In this document: one piece after another, positions 1-5,427 of the stretch | Layout: every line of letters begins with the position of its first letter | How positions within the stretch are numbered: the first letter of the stretch is position 1 | Assembly (NCBI GenBank): GCA_900771955.1 | Contig: CAAGPW010000144.1 | Location: forward strand, 1-5,427 | Length of the DNA stretch: 5,427 nucleotides | Direction of reading: 5' to 3' | From: Lachnospiraceae bacterium | Lineage (GTDB): Bacteria > Bacillota > Clostridia > Lachnospirales > Lachnospiraceae | Program-made: the position numbers and the translations under genes | Notes under the pieces: model-generated | The model's database searches: none | What the model was told of the DNA's origin: nothing | What the model saw: only the letters and a program-made list of their open reading frames with translations

Positions 1-245
1 GCAACGTGCTTGAGGTCAAGGACTTTGGCCGCGGCATTCCGAAGGAATCAATGGAGCGCATATTCGAGCCGTTCTACATGGTGGACAAATCCCGCAGCAA
101 AAAAGCGGGCGGCAGCGGCCTTGGTCTTGCGCTGGTAAAGCAAATCGCCGATGCCCATGGCGCAAGGCTTGAGGTCGAAAGCACACTTGGGAGCGGAACC
201 GCCGTGCGGGTGGTATTCCCAAATTACAAAAAGATTACAAGTTGA
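1..245 (+). CDS. Sensor histidine kinase, C-terminal fragment (HATPase_c domain)
   Basis: This is the 3' end of a histidine kinase gene whose start lies outside the window; codons run from base 3 to the TGA at 243-245 (80 residues). The residues form the second half of the GHKL ATP-binding fold: a G1 box (DFGRGIP), an F box (FEPFYMVDKSRS), a G2 box (GGSGLGLAL), and the closing beta strand of the type GSGTAVRVVFP. This domain binds ATP and phosphorylates the conserved histidine of the partner domain, which then passes phosphate to a response regulator. The N box, DHp domain and sensor region are upstream and cannot be judged. No key residue of the visible part is missing, so the kinase looks intact. 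The lipoprotein gene starts 66 bp downstream on the same strand with no visible promoter or terminator between, so the two are probably co-transcribed. The cognate regulator is presumably upstream of the window. Confidence 0.95.
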   Translation, partial: NVLEVKDFGRGIPKESMERIFEPFYMVDKSRSKKAGGSGLGLALVKQIADAHGARLEVESTLGSGTAVRVVFPNYKKITS

Positions 246-311
246 TGATAGCTTTTGCAGCGGGCTTTCGGCTACGATGGAAGCATCAAAGTGAAAGAGG
301 GTTTTCGCACT

Positions 312-1742
312 ATGAAAAAGATGCTTGCAGCAATCCTAATGCTCACCATAGCGTTCAGCCTTTGTATGGGCTGTCAAAAAACGCCCGAGAGTTCCATTGT
401 GGTGGGAAAGAATCAGGAGGCCATGCTGGAAAAGGCGCAAGTAAAAGACCCACAGCCGGAAAGTGAGGGCGTTGGCGTTGATTTTTACGAACGGCTCAAC
501 GCCCCGAAAAACTACACCGCCGATATTGTCAGCAAAGGCGGCAATCTTACCGTACATGTTGATGCCGTTGTGGAACTGCCAGACTGCGAGATCCCCATCT
601 ATCGCTTAAAAGCGGCCGAGTTTACTGCGGAGCAGGTGCAAATATTTGCAGACGCCTTATTTGGGGAAAACGCTCACTACGTTGAAAGCGGAGATGTAAA
701 GACAAAAGCCATTTATCAAAAGGAGATTGAAAAGCTTCGGACTGCTCTCAACGATTGGGATAATGTAGGAGAATACATGTATGACATGGTATATAGCACC
801 AAAGAGGACGCGGAAAAAGCGTTAGCTGTGTTGCTGGCAAAGGCGGATAATGCTCCTGATACCATCCTGAATTGTGAGCCCCGCTTTGAATGGGCAACGC
901 CCAAAGTTTCGACAAATGACGGTCCTGTTGAAACAACAAATACCTATATGAACTTATATGCCATGCCTGATGATGCAACTGTTTCCTGTTTGGCCGTGAA
1001 TAACAGCCGGGATATTTTCGGCACGGCGGATATGTACTACCGGCGTGACATATCGGCAACGCTTGGTGCGGTTTCGACTAAAAGCGCAGAGGTAGCTGGG
1101 GTTCTGAGCATTGCGGAAGATAACGCATTTGTAATCGCAAAGGATGCAATAGCACGGATGCAATTATTTGATTTTGAGTGTTCTGCAAAGCAAAAAAGCA
1201 TCTATCGACTGGACCCATCGGGCAAGACCAACAAAGCTGTTTATGATTTTATGTTTACGCGCAACGTTGACGGGGTGATGGAAACTTATACAAACGACGA
1301 AGAATCAAGCGCGGGTGGTTATTCAAAACCGTGGCAATACGAGAAGGTACATGTTATGGTGGATGATGAAGGCGTATTTTGTGTGCGATACTTAGGCCCG
1401 TGTGAGATTGTGGAAAAGGTTATGACAGCCACAACGTTGATACCGTTTGATAAGATCAAGGGCATTTTTGAAAAAATGGTAGTGATTGTAGATAACATTG
1501 TTGCTGCCGATACAAGGGAAATCACAGGGAAATATGTGATTACTACCGTGCGTCTTGGGTTAATGAGCATCAGGGAAAAAGATTCTGAAACAGGGTTGCT
1601 CATTCCCGTTTGGGATTTTCTCGGCTACTCAGAGAGCCAACACGGAAAATCAGTTACTTTACTCGATACAAATGAGCTTGAACCCTTTCTGACGATCAAC
1701 GCCGTTGACGGAAGTATTATCGAACGAGGTAATGGCTACTAA
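312..1742 (+). CDS. Secreted lipoprotein, DUF6034-like (paralog 1)
   Basis: Predicted surface lipoprotein of 476 residues. ATG 312 is chosen because it has an AGAGGG ribosome binding site at 296-301 and begins directly with a signal peptide (MKKMLAAILMLTIAFSL); an upstream ATG at 255 would bury that signal. Cys21 is the likely lipidation site, with Gly at -1, though the lipobox is atypical (Leu17-Cys18-Met19-Gly20-Cys21, so Cys rather than Leu at -3). The mature N-terminus reads CQKTPESSIVVGKN, almost the same as in the next gene. The C-terminal half holds a strand with FMFTRN and VDG (residues 313-321), a VMVDDEGVF segment, a LIPFDKIKGIFEKM helix, LLIPVWDF (429-436, Trp434) and a terminal TINAVDG (461-467). 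I recognise this pattern from memory as DUF6034, a family of unknown function. No catalytic motif is visible. Position behind a histidine kinase suggests a role in sensing; that part is inference. Confidence 0.85.
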   Translation: MKKMLAAILMLTIAFSLCMGCQKTPESSIVVGKNQEAMLEKAQVKDPQPESEGVGVDFYERLNAPKNYTADIVSKGGNLTVHVDAVVELPDCEIPIYRLKAAEFTAEQVQIFADALFGENAHYVESGDVKTKAIYQKEIEKLRTALNDWDNVGEYMYDMVYSTKEDAEKALAVLLAKADNAPDTILNCEPRFEWATPKVSTNDGPVETTNTYMNLYAMPDDATVSCLAVNNSRDIFGTADMYYRRDISATLGAVSTKSAEVAGVLSIAEDNAFVIAKDAIARMQLFDFECSAKQKSIYRLDPSGKTNKAVYDFMFTRNVDGVMETYTNDEESSAGGYSKPWQYEKVHVMVDDEGVFCVRYLGPCEIVEKVMTATTLIPFDKIKGIFEKMVVIVDNIVAADTREITGKYVITTVRLGLMSIREKDSETGLLIPVWDFLGYSESQHGKSVTLLDTNELEPFLTINAVDGSIIERGNGY

Positions 1743-1809
1743 GCCATAATTCTACCAACTGTATAAGGCGCGGGTTTCAATACCTGAGTCTTTTTGTTAA
1801 ATGGCAATG
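1743..1809. other. Spacer after paralog 1, no clear terminator
   Basis: This short stretch follows the first lipoprotein gene. A run of five T at 1791-1795 is present, but the best pairing in front of it is only a 3-bp stem (GGT/ACC), too weak for an intrinsic terminator. Read-through from the kinase and paralog 1 into paralog 2 is therefore possible, alongside the separate promoter described downstream. Confidence 0.5.
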
Positions 1810-1836
1810 GTAACACTTTAGTAACGATATGGTAAC
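1810..1836 (+). promoter_or_regulatory. Three 11-bp direct repeats (GTAAC), probable response-regulator operator
   Basis: GTAAC occurs at 1810-1814, 1821-1825 and 1832-1836, exactly 11 bp apart, giving units GTAACACTTTA, GTAACGATATG and GTAACGACTTT. Tandem half-sites on one helical face with 10-11 bp spacing are the usual binding pattern for OmpR/PhoB-family regulators (for example Bacillus PhoP). The last repeat ends 22 bp before the -10 box, so it abuts a poor -35 region, as in activator-dependent promoters. Which regulator binds is not shown: the regulator encoded at 4423-5085 or the unseen partner of the upstream kinase are both candidates. Confidence 0.65.
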
Positions 1837-1864
1837 GACTTTTCCGGTGACAGCTTTTTATAAT
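1836..1864 (+). promoter_or_regulatory. Promoter of paralog 2 (consensus -10, weak -35)
   Basis: TATAAT at 1859-1864 is a perfect -10 hexamer. At the ideal 17-bp spacing the -35 position (1836-1841) reads CGACTT, which does not resemble TTGACA. Transcription would start near 1871, giving a leader of roughly 23 bases that still contains the RBS for ATG 1894. A good -10 with a bad -35 next to tandem operator repeats fits a positively regulated promoter. Confidence 0.65.
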
Positions 1865-1893
1865 TAAACAGCACTATGAAAGAGGTGGAAGAA

Positions 1894-3330
1894 ATGAAAC
1901 GCATAATTTACTTGCTTTTGACTGCTTTAATATTTATTGGCATGCTTTCCGCCTGCCAGAAAACGCCGGAGAGCCCGATAGTAGTTGGGAAAAATGCGGA
2001 TAATCTGATCGAGCAGGCGACCGGAGATGACGGGTCGGCGGTATTGCCGCTTCGTGAGCAGTTGTCCGCACCAGACATGATGGACGTCACGGTGGAGGAA
2101 AATCATTTTACAATCCTTGCACATGCTGCCGTCCGTCTGCCGGAAACGGATACCATTCCCATGATTACTGTAAAGGCGGGATACTTTTCGCAGGAACTGA
2201 TAAACAGGCTGTGGGATTTACTCATAGGAGATAAACCCATGTATAAGCCATTTACAGAGGCCGACAGAACGAAAGCAGAGCTTGAGCAGGCAATTCTCAC
2301 CCTTCAGGGTGATATGGAAAGAATTAAGCAGAACGAGTATTACGAGGAGAACAAGGCCCTGCGGGAGGCTGAGCTTGCGCATTTGCAGGAACTGTACAGC
2401 ACTGCACCGGATACCTATGAGCCGGTGGCAGTTACATCGGAAATTGGGCAATACGTGGATTCCGGCAATCCTCACAGACTTTTTATGGGGGTGGATGCAA
2501 CGGACAACACCGGAACTGTTTTCCGTGTATCCAACGAATCGTGGTATGATACGCTTGGGAAAGGGGGTATTCAAAATAGCACGTTTGTCTATCGAACGCC
2601 GGGATACAACGGCATTGTGCAAGGAAAAGCCAGCACAAAGGAAGTAAAAGAGAACGATACGCTCGACAATGCGGAGTATACAGGATTGTCCATGCAGCCC
2701 AAACAGGCGGCGGAGATAGTGCAGCAACTTGTGTCGGAGTTAGACATCCCGATGCGGGTGGAGCGCATTGCGCTATATGATAACGCCGCAACGGAAGGGG
2801 ACGCGACGAAGGGCACGTCAGACTGGTGCTATTTCGTCACCTGTCAGCGTATGGTGGAGCAATATGCCTGTGCGGCAATATTTGGCTATTCAGGAACCCC
2901 GGGCAGCGACAGCGAGTTTGGCTCAGCATGGGTCTATGAGCGGCTGGTGTTTCTTGTAAACGACAGTGGAATTGTATACGCCGAATGGAACTCCCCGTTG
3001 GAAATCGGCGATATCAGGGTGGATTCTTGCAAGCTGCTGCCCTTTCCCGAAATACAGGCGATATTTGAAAAGATGATGCGTGTGATCTGGCAATACCAGT
3101 CTCGGGATTACCAGAACCTTACCTGCAATATCACGGAAGCCCGGCTGGAACTGATGCGCGTGCTGGAGCAGGGCTCTACGGAGAATGGGTTGCTGATTCC
3201 CGTCTGGAACTTCTATGGCACACGGCAACGAACTTTTACAAATGGAGAGACAGACAAAACGATTCCCGGAGTCATGATTTCTGTCAACGCTGTTTCGGGA
3301 GCGGTTATAGATTCTGCCAAGGGCTACTAA
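1894..3330 (+). CDS. Secreted lipoprotein, DUF6034-like (paralog 2)
   Basis: Predicted lipoprotein of 478 residues. ATG 1894 is preferred over an in-frame ATG at 1876: AGAGGTGG at 1881-1888 is a good RBS for 1894, while 1876 has none and would sit almost at the predicted transcript start. The signal peptide ends in a textbook lipobox, Leu18-Ser-Ala-Cys21. The mature protein begins CQKTPESPIVVGKN. Residues about 121-170 are rich in Glu, Lys, Ala and Leu, probably a long helix or coiled coil. The C-terminal half matches paralog 1 in order: YFVTCQRMV strand, VFLVNDSGIVYAEW, LLPFPEIQAIFEKMM, LLIPVWNFYG (433-442, Trp438) and SVNAVSG (463-469) before a terminal GY. This resembles DUF6034, function unknown. 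Similarity to paralog 1 is clear at protein level but low enough that the duplication is old. It has its own promoter, so its expression may be uncoupled from paralog 1. Confidence 0.87.
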   Translation: MKRIIYLLLTALIFIGMLSACQKTPESPIVVGKNADNLIEQATGDDGSAVLPLREQLSAPDMMDVTVEENHFTILAHAAVRLPETDTIPMITVKAGYFSQELINRLWDLLIGDKPMYKPFTEADRTKAELEQAILTLQGDMERIKQNEYYEENKALREAELAHLQELYSTAPDTYEPVAVTSEIGQYVDSGNPHRLFMGVDATDNTGTVFRVSNESWYDTLGKGGIQNSTFVYRTPGYNGIVQGKASTKEVKENDTLDNAEYTGLSMQPKQAAEIVQQLVSELDIPMRVERIALYDNAATEGDATKGTSDWCYFVTCQRMVEQYACAAIFGYSGTPGSDSEFGSAWVYERLVFLVNDSGIVYAEWNSPLEIGDIRVDSCKLLPFPEIQAIFEKMMRVIWQYQSRDYQNLTCNITEARLELMRVLEQGSTENGLLIPVWNFYGTRQRTFTNGETDKTIPGVMISVNAVSGAVIDSAKGY

Positions 3331-3348
3331 CGGCTGAATGAACCAAAT

Positions 3349-3385
3349 AGCAGGCATGACCGCACCGAACCCCTCAATGCCTGCT
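3349..3385 (+). repeat. 9-bp perfect inverted repeat (hairpin) between paralog 2 and the next start
   Basis: AGCAGGCAT (3349-3357) pairs perfectly with ATGCCTGCT (3377-3385) around a 19-base loop. It begins 19 bases after the stop codon of paralog 2. No T-run follows, so it is not a standard intrinsic terminator; it may slow 3' exonucleases or partly attenuate transcription into the next gene. Confidence 0.5.
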
Positions 3386-3425
3386 TCCCTATTACCAAAA
3401 ATCACGGAAAGGAGAGAGCGAACCC

Positions 3426-3505
3426 ATGAAACGAGCCATTTGTGCCGGCCTGCGGCAGGCCATATTCAGCCGTGGGTTTGTCATCAGCACAGTCGGAACA
3501 TCAGA
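3426..3505 (+). pseudogene. 5' stub of a gene, possibly an ABC-2-type permease, truncated
   Basis: A strong RBS (AAAGGAG at 3408-3414) lies 11 bases before ATG 3426. The reading begins MKRAICAGLRQAIFSRGF and then VISTVGT: a short basic amphipathic start followed by the beginning of a hydrophobic stretch. This is how many Firmicutes ABC-2-type permease subunits start, and I recall similar N-termini, but the fragment is too short to be sure. The frame stays open to the stop at 3624-3626, yet from about 3506 the same DNA encodes a lipoprotein homologue in another frame. The original gene is therefore cut after about 25 codons, and any product (66 residues) would have an out-of-frame tail. It may once have been the third gene of the lipoprotein operon. 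Confidence 0.45.
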
Positions 3506-4293
3506 GGTGGCAACACATTCACCTATCTTCGCAATTATGATGATCTTATTATGGGTAAAGGGCTATTGGCAAGTAATCAAAACAGTGCTGAAAATGTCAA
3601 CATGCAAGAATACTATGATTGGCTAATGCCGAATAAGCCAAATATATCATACGAAGATGCATACAATTTGTCTCAACATTATTTGCAGGCAATGGGTATA
3701 GATCTCGAATTGCATTATAGTGAACCATGCACAATTGTACGGCAACAAGTCAAAAAAAGTGTTGGTTGGACATTTACGTTTACAAGGAACTGCTCTGGTT
3801 TGCAGGCCCAATTTTTAGATGGTCAGTGGGTATATATAAATCCAGATGCACCTCCAGCGGCTGGGGCCCCTTGGAATCAGGATGTATGCATTATGGCGTT
3901 TGATAAAGACGGCCTATGCAAATTATGGTGGCAAGGAGCAGTAAGTACCTCGGAAAGCAAATCAGTAGAGTTGGAAGAAGTCGAAGATATTAAAAAAATA
4001 TACGACAACAGCTATATCAAATGTACGGTACACATAAAAATGGTGTTGGAGCCGGATTGGACATAGTAGTCGAGAGAGTCGAATTGGGTATTAGTTTGAT
4101 TGCAACAAACAATTTAATTCACTATGATGAATACATTCCAACTTGGTATGTAAGTTACAAGTATAAATGGCGCAGTGATAAAGATATATATAATCTCTGG
4201 TCTGCGGGTCAAATTATGTTCAGTGGAGTTGATGGACGGTATATAGAGCCAAGAGTTTTGGATAGTACAATTCGTTCTTTGAAAGAGCGATGA
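3506..4293 (+). pseudogene. Truncated, frameshifted third DUF6034-like lipoprotein copy
   Basis: From about 3506 one frame encodes a homologue of the middle and C-terminal parts of the two lipoproteins: GGNTFTYLRNYDDL aligns with IQNSTFVYRTPGYNGI of paralog 2, WTFTFTRNCSG with FMFTRNVDG of paralog 1, and CIMAFDKDGL with VMVDDEGVF. That frame ends at the stop at 4064-4066, but the homology continues in the -1 frame to 4291-4293: VELGISLI aligns with VRLGLMSI of paralog 1, YIPTWYVSY with LLIPVWDFLG, and MFSGVDGRYIE with LTINAVDGSIIE. A shift has thus occurred between about 3992 and 4060; A-runs at 3992-3998 (seven) and 4036-4040 (five) are likely places. The signal peptide, lipobox and first third are missing. 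The ATG at 3338 that opens the first frame has no RBS and precedes the unrelated stub, so it is not a credible start. G+C is visibly lower than in paralogs 1 and 2. Confidence 0.8.
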
Positions 4294-4343
4294 ACCAATG
4301 TGGCTACATGCAAGCATATACGCCAATATTAACAAAGAAATTA

Positions 4344-4364
4344 CATGTAAACGTGCTTTACATG
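4344..4364. promoter_or_regulatory. Palindrome upstream of the response regulator gene (candidate operator)
   Basis: CATGTAAA (4344-4351) and TTTACATG (4357-4364) form a perfect 8-bp inverted repeat with a 5-base centre. In addition TAAACG recurs at 4348 and 4369 (21 bp apart), and ACATG occurs at 4306, 4343 and 4360. The element lies 58 bp before the regulator start, where an operator is expected. No T-run follows, so a terminator is unlikely. TTTACA in the right arm resembles a -35 hexamer, but no good -10 lies 16-18 bp further on; TATGCT (4384-4389) is 21 bp away. The binding protein is unknown. Confidence 0.5.
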
Positions 4365-4422
4365 CTGTTAAACGACAAAAAGCTATGCTAAGATTAGATA
4401 TTATATTTTGGAGATTAGATTA

Positions 4423-5085
4423 ATGGCGAACAGAATTATGCTTGTGGAAGACGATTTGGATATATCGGAAGTAATCGCAATGAACATGCAGTATTCGGGT
4501 TACGATTGTATTGTAATTGATGACGGAATAAAAGCGGTGGAGTATTTGGCAATAGACCACGCCTTTGATTTGGCCATACTCGATATCATGCTACCCGGGC
4601 TCGATGGATTTGCACTTTTGGATTACATGCATCAATATAAAATACCCGTCCTATACCTTACTGCGAAAGCGGATATATTTTCGAAAATCAAAGGGCTTCG
4701 TAATGGGGCGGAGGACTACTTGGTAAAACCCTTTGAAATTCTTGAGCTTCTTGTGCGGATTGAAAAAATCTTGGATCGTACTGGAAAGTTGGGGAAGGTG
4801 TTACGATATCGAAATATTGTTATCAACGAAGAAACCCATACTGTGATGCTTGATGGTAAAGAAGTGATGTTACAGCCTATAGAATACGACTTGATTGCAG
4901 TGCTAATTCGCCATAAAAATTGTGCACTTAGTCGTGAGCGCTTGCTACAAGAAATATGGGGATTTGACGCCTATGGATCTACCCGCACGGTGGATACTCA
5001 CATTTCCGCCCTTCGCCGCAAGTTGGGGTTGGGCGATGCCATAGCCTCTATCCCAAAGCTCGGCTACCGATTGAAGGGGGATTGA
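4423..5085 (+). CDS. OmpR/PhoB-family DNA-binding response regulator
   Basis: A 220-residue, full-length two-domain regulator. ATG 4423 is chosen over the in-frame TTG at 4408 because GGAG at 4410-4413 sits 9 bases before it and the protein then starts directly with the first receiver strand. Receiver domain (about 4-115): acidic pair Asp10/Asp11, phosphoacceptor Asp54 in LDIMLPG, Thr80, and Lys102 in VKPFE, so all phosphorylation residues are present. The C-terminal winged-helix domain (about 128-218) shows the family signature ending in TRTVDTHISALRRKLG and GYRL; the TVDTHI segment is in the recognition helix that contacts DNA. The kinase gene follows after 3 bp, so the two form an operon and a cognate pair. 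It would bind tandem direct repeats, so the GTAAC repeats at 1810-1836 are a plausible but untested target. The exact subfamily cannot be named from sequence alone. Confidence 0.95.
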   Translation: MANRIMLVEDDLDISEVIAMNMQYSGYDCIVIDDGIKAVEYLAIDHAFDLAILDIMLPGLDGFALLDYMHQYKIPVLYLTAKADIFSKIKGLRNGAEDYLVKPFEILELLVRIEKILDRTGKLGKVLRYRNIVINEETHTVMLDGKEVMLQPIEYDLIAVLIRHKNCALSRERLLQEIWGFDAYGSTRTVDTHISALRRKLGLGDAIASIPKLGYRLKGD

Positions 5086-5088
5086 TAG

Positions 5089-5427
5089 ATGAAGTTGCGC
5101 ACAAAACTGACGCTGATAACAACACTGATCGTTATAGTTTCCATCAATATTAGTACTATCCTTATCGCTAACTTTGCAAAGCAAAATATAACGCAAACTG
5201 TTGTTGAGACGGGGATAAGTAATTTTGAAACGTTCTACAACAGCTTCCTGATAAAAGAACGCCAAAATGAGTTGGATAAGCACTCCGCGTCTACACGAAG
5301 CTACCTACGATACATGTTTTATGAAATCCCCGGTCACGGCGAATATATTTTGCAACAGAATGACAATGTAATCAGCAACAACACAGGAATAGACGGCCCA
5401 AAGGTATTAAATGCCGTCAACAGCACA
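5089..5427 (+). CDS. Sensor histidine kinase, N-terminal fragment
   Basis: The gene starts at ATG 5089 with a G-rich RBS (AAGGGGG, 5074-5080) lying inside the last codons of the regulator gene, and runs open for 113 codons to the window end. Residues 1-6 are basic, and about 7-29 are a strongly hydrophobic transmembrane segment rich in Ile, Leu and Thr. The rest (about 30-113) is a polar region starting with a helix (FAKQNITQTVVETGISNFE) and including YILQQNDNVISNN, the kind of sequence found in extracytoplasmic PAS/Cache-like sensor domains. The HAMP, DHp and ATPase domains would lie beyond the window, so the kinase assignment rests on gene order after an OmpR-type regulator and on this topology. 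The ligand is unknown. It is a different gene from the kinase at 1-245, so the window holds parts of two signalling systems. Confidence 0.8.
   Translation, partial: MKLRTKLTLITTLIVIVSINISTILIANFAKQNITQTVVETGISNFETFYNSFLIKERQNELDKHSASTRSYLRYMFYEIPGHGEYILQQNDNVISNNTGIDGPKVLNAVNST

Noticed and set aside
255..311. Longer N-terminus for paralog 1 from ATG 255
   Set aside because: It would place 19 extra residues before the signal peptide and has no clear RBS; ATG 312 has both RBS and signal peptide.
1768..1795. Intrinsic terminator after paralog 1
   Set aside because: The five-T run is present, but the preceding stem is only about 3 bp.
1810..1836. CRISPR or satellite-like repeat array
   Set aside because: The units are only 11 bp with a 5-bp identical core and no spacers; they fit regulator half-sites instead.
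1876..1893. Start of paralog 2 at ATG 1876
   Set aside because: No RBS lies upstream, and the predicted transcript start is only about five bases earlier; the AGAGGTGG inside this stretch serves ATG 1894.
2218..2727. 169-codon open frame on the minus strand
   Set aside because: It lies fully antisense to the well-supported lipoprotein paralog 2, has no recognisable motif, and its length is explained by the codon bias of the real gene.
2923..3405. 160-codon open frame on the minus strand
   Set aside because: It is antisense to the end of paralog 2 and the following spacer, and shows no domain or signal sequence; a shadow frame.
3992..3998. Programmed ribosomal frameshift site in the third copy
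   Set aside because: The A7 run is in the wrong phase for a canonical heptamer (a T precedes the first in-frame AAA), and the copy already lacks its start and signal peptide, so decay is simpler.
3338..4066. A 242-codon gene starting at ATG 3338
   Set aside because: The ATG has no RBS, its first 55 or so codons run through the hairpin and another gene's RBS and start, and homology to the lipoproteins begins only near 3506. It is better read as a remnant.

Overview
The window looks like Clostridia/Firmicutes chromosome, possibly an Oscillospiraceae-type gut bacterium. The basis is purine-rich ribosome binding sites of the AGAGG/GGAG type, OmpR-family two-component systems, and lipoproteins that I recognise from memory as resembling the DUF6034 family, which I associate with these bacteria. 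The taxonomy is an inference only; there is no rRNA or other marker gene here.

Layout, all on the plus strand: (1) 1-245, the last 80 codons of a sensor histidine kinase. (2) 312-1742 and 1894-3330, two paralogous secreted lipoproteins of about 477 residues. They share the mature N-terminal motif CQKTPES-IVVGKN and a conserved C-terminal half. The second has its own promoter region: three GTAAC half-sites exactly 11 bp apart (1810, 1821, 1832), followed by a consensus TATAAT box (1859-1864). That is the pattern expected for an OmpR/PhoB-type response regulator acting as an activator. (3) 3331-3425, a spacer with a 9-bp perfect hairpin and a strong RBS. (4) 3426 to about 3505, what seems to be the 5' stub of another gene, possibly an ABC-2-type permease, which breaks off into (5) about 3506-4293, an N-terminally truncated and frameshifted third copy of the lipoprotein. 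(6) 4294-4422, a spacer with an 8-bp perfect inverted repeat. (7) 4423-5085, an OmpR-family response regulator, followed 3 bp later by (8) 5089-5427+, the N-terminal part of a second sensor histidine kinase.

The likely theme is a membrane stress- or ligand-sensing locus. A histidine kinase is followed by surface-anchored lipoproteins whose C-terminal motif order reminds me of the YycH/YycI regulators of the WalK kinase. I therefore propose, as a hypothesis, that these lipoproteins tune a neighbouring kinase. The locus appears to have been duplicated and then collapsed: kinase plus lipoproteins on the left, lipoprotein remnant plus regulator and kinase on the right, with a chimeric junction near 3490-3506. 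Base composition also drops at this junction, from about 58% to about 33-38% G+C in lines I counted by hand.
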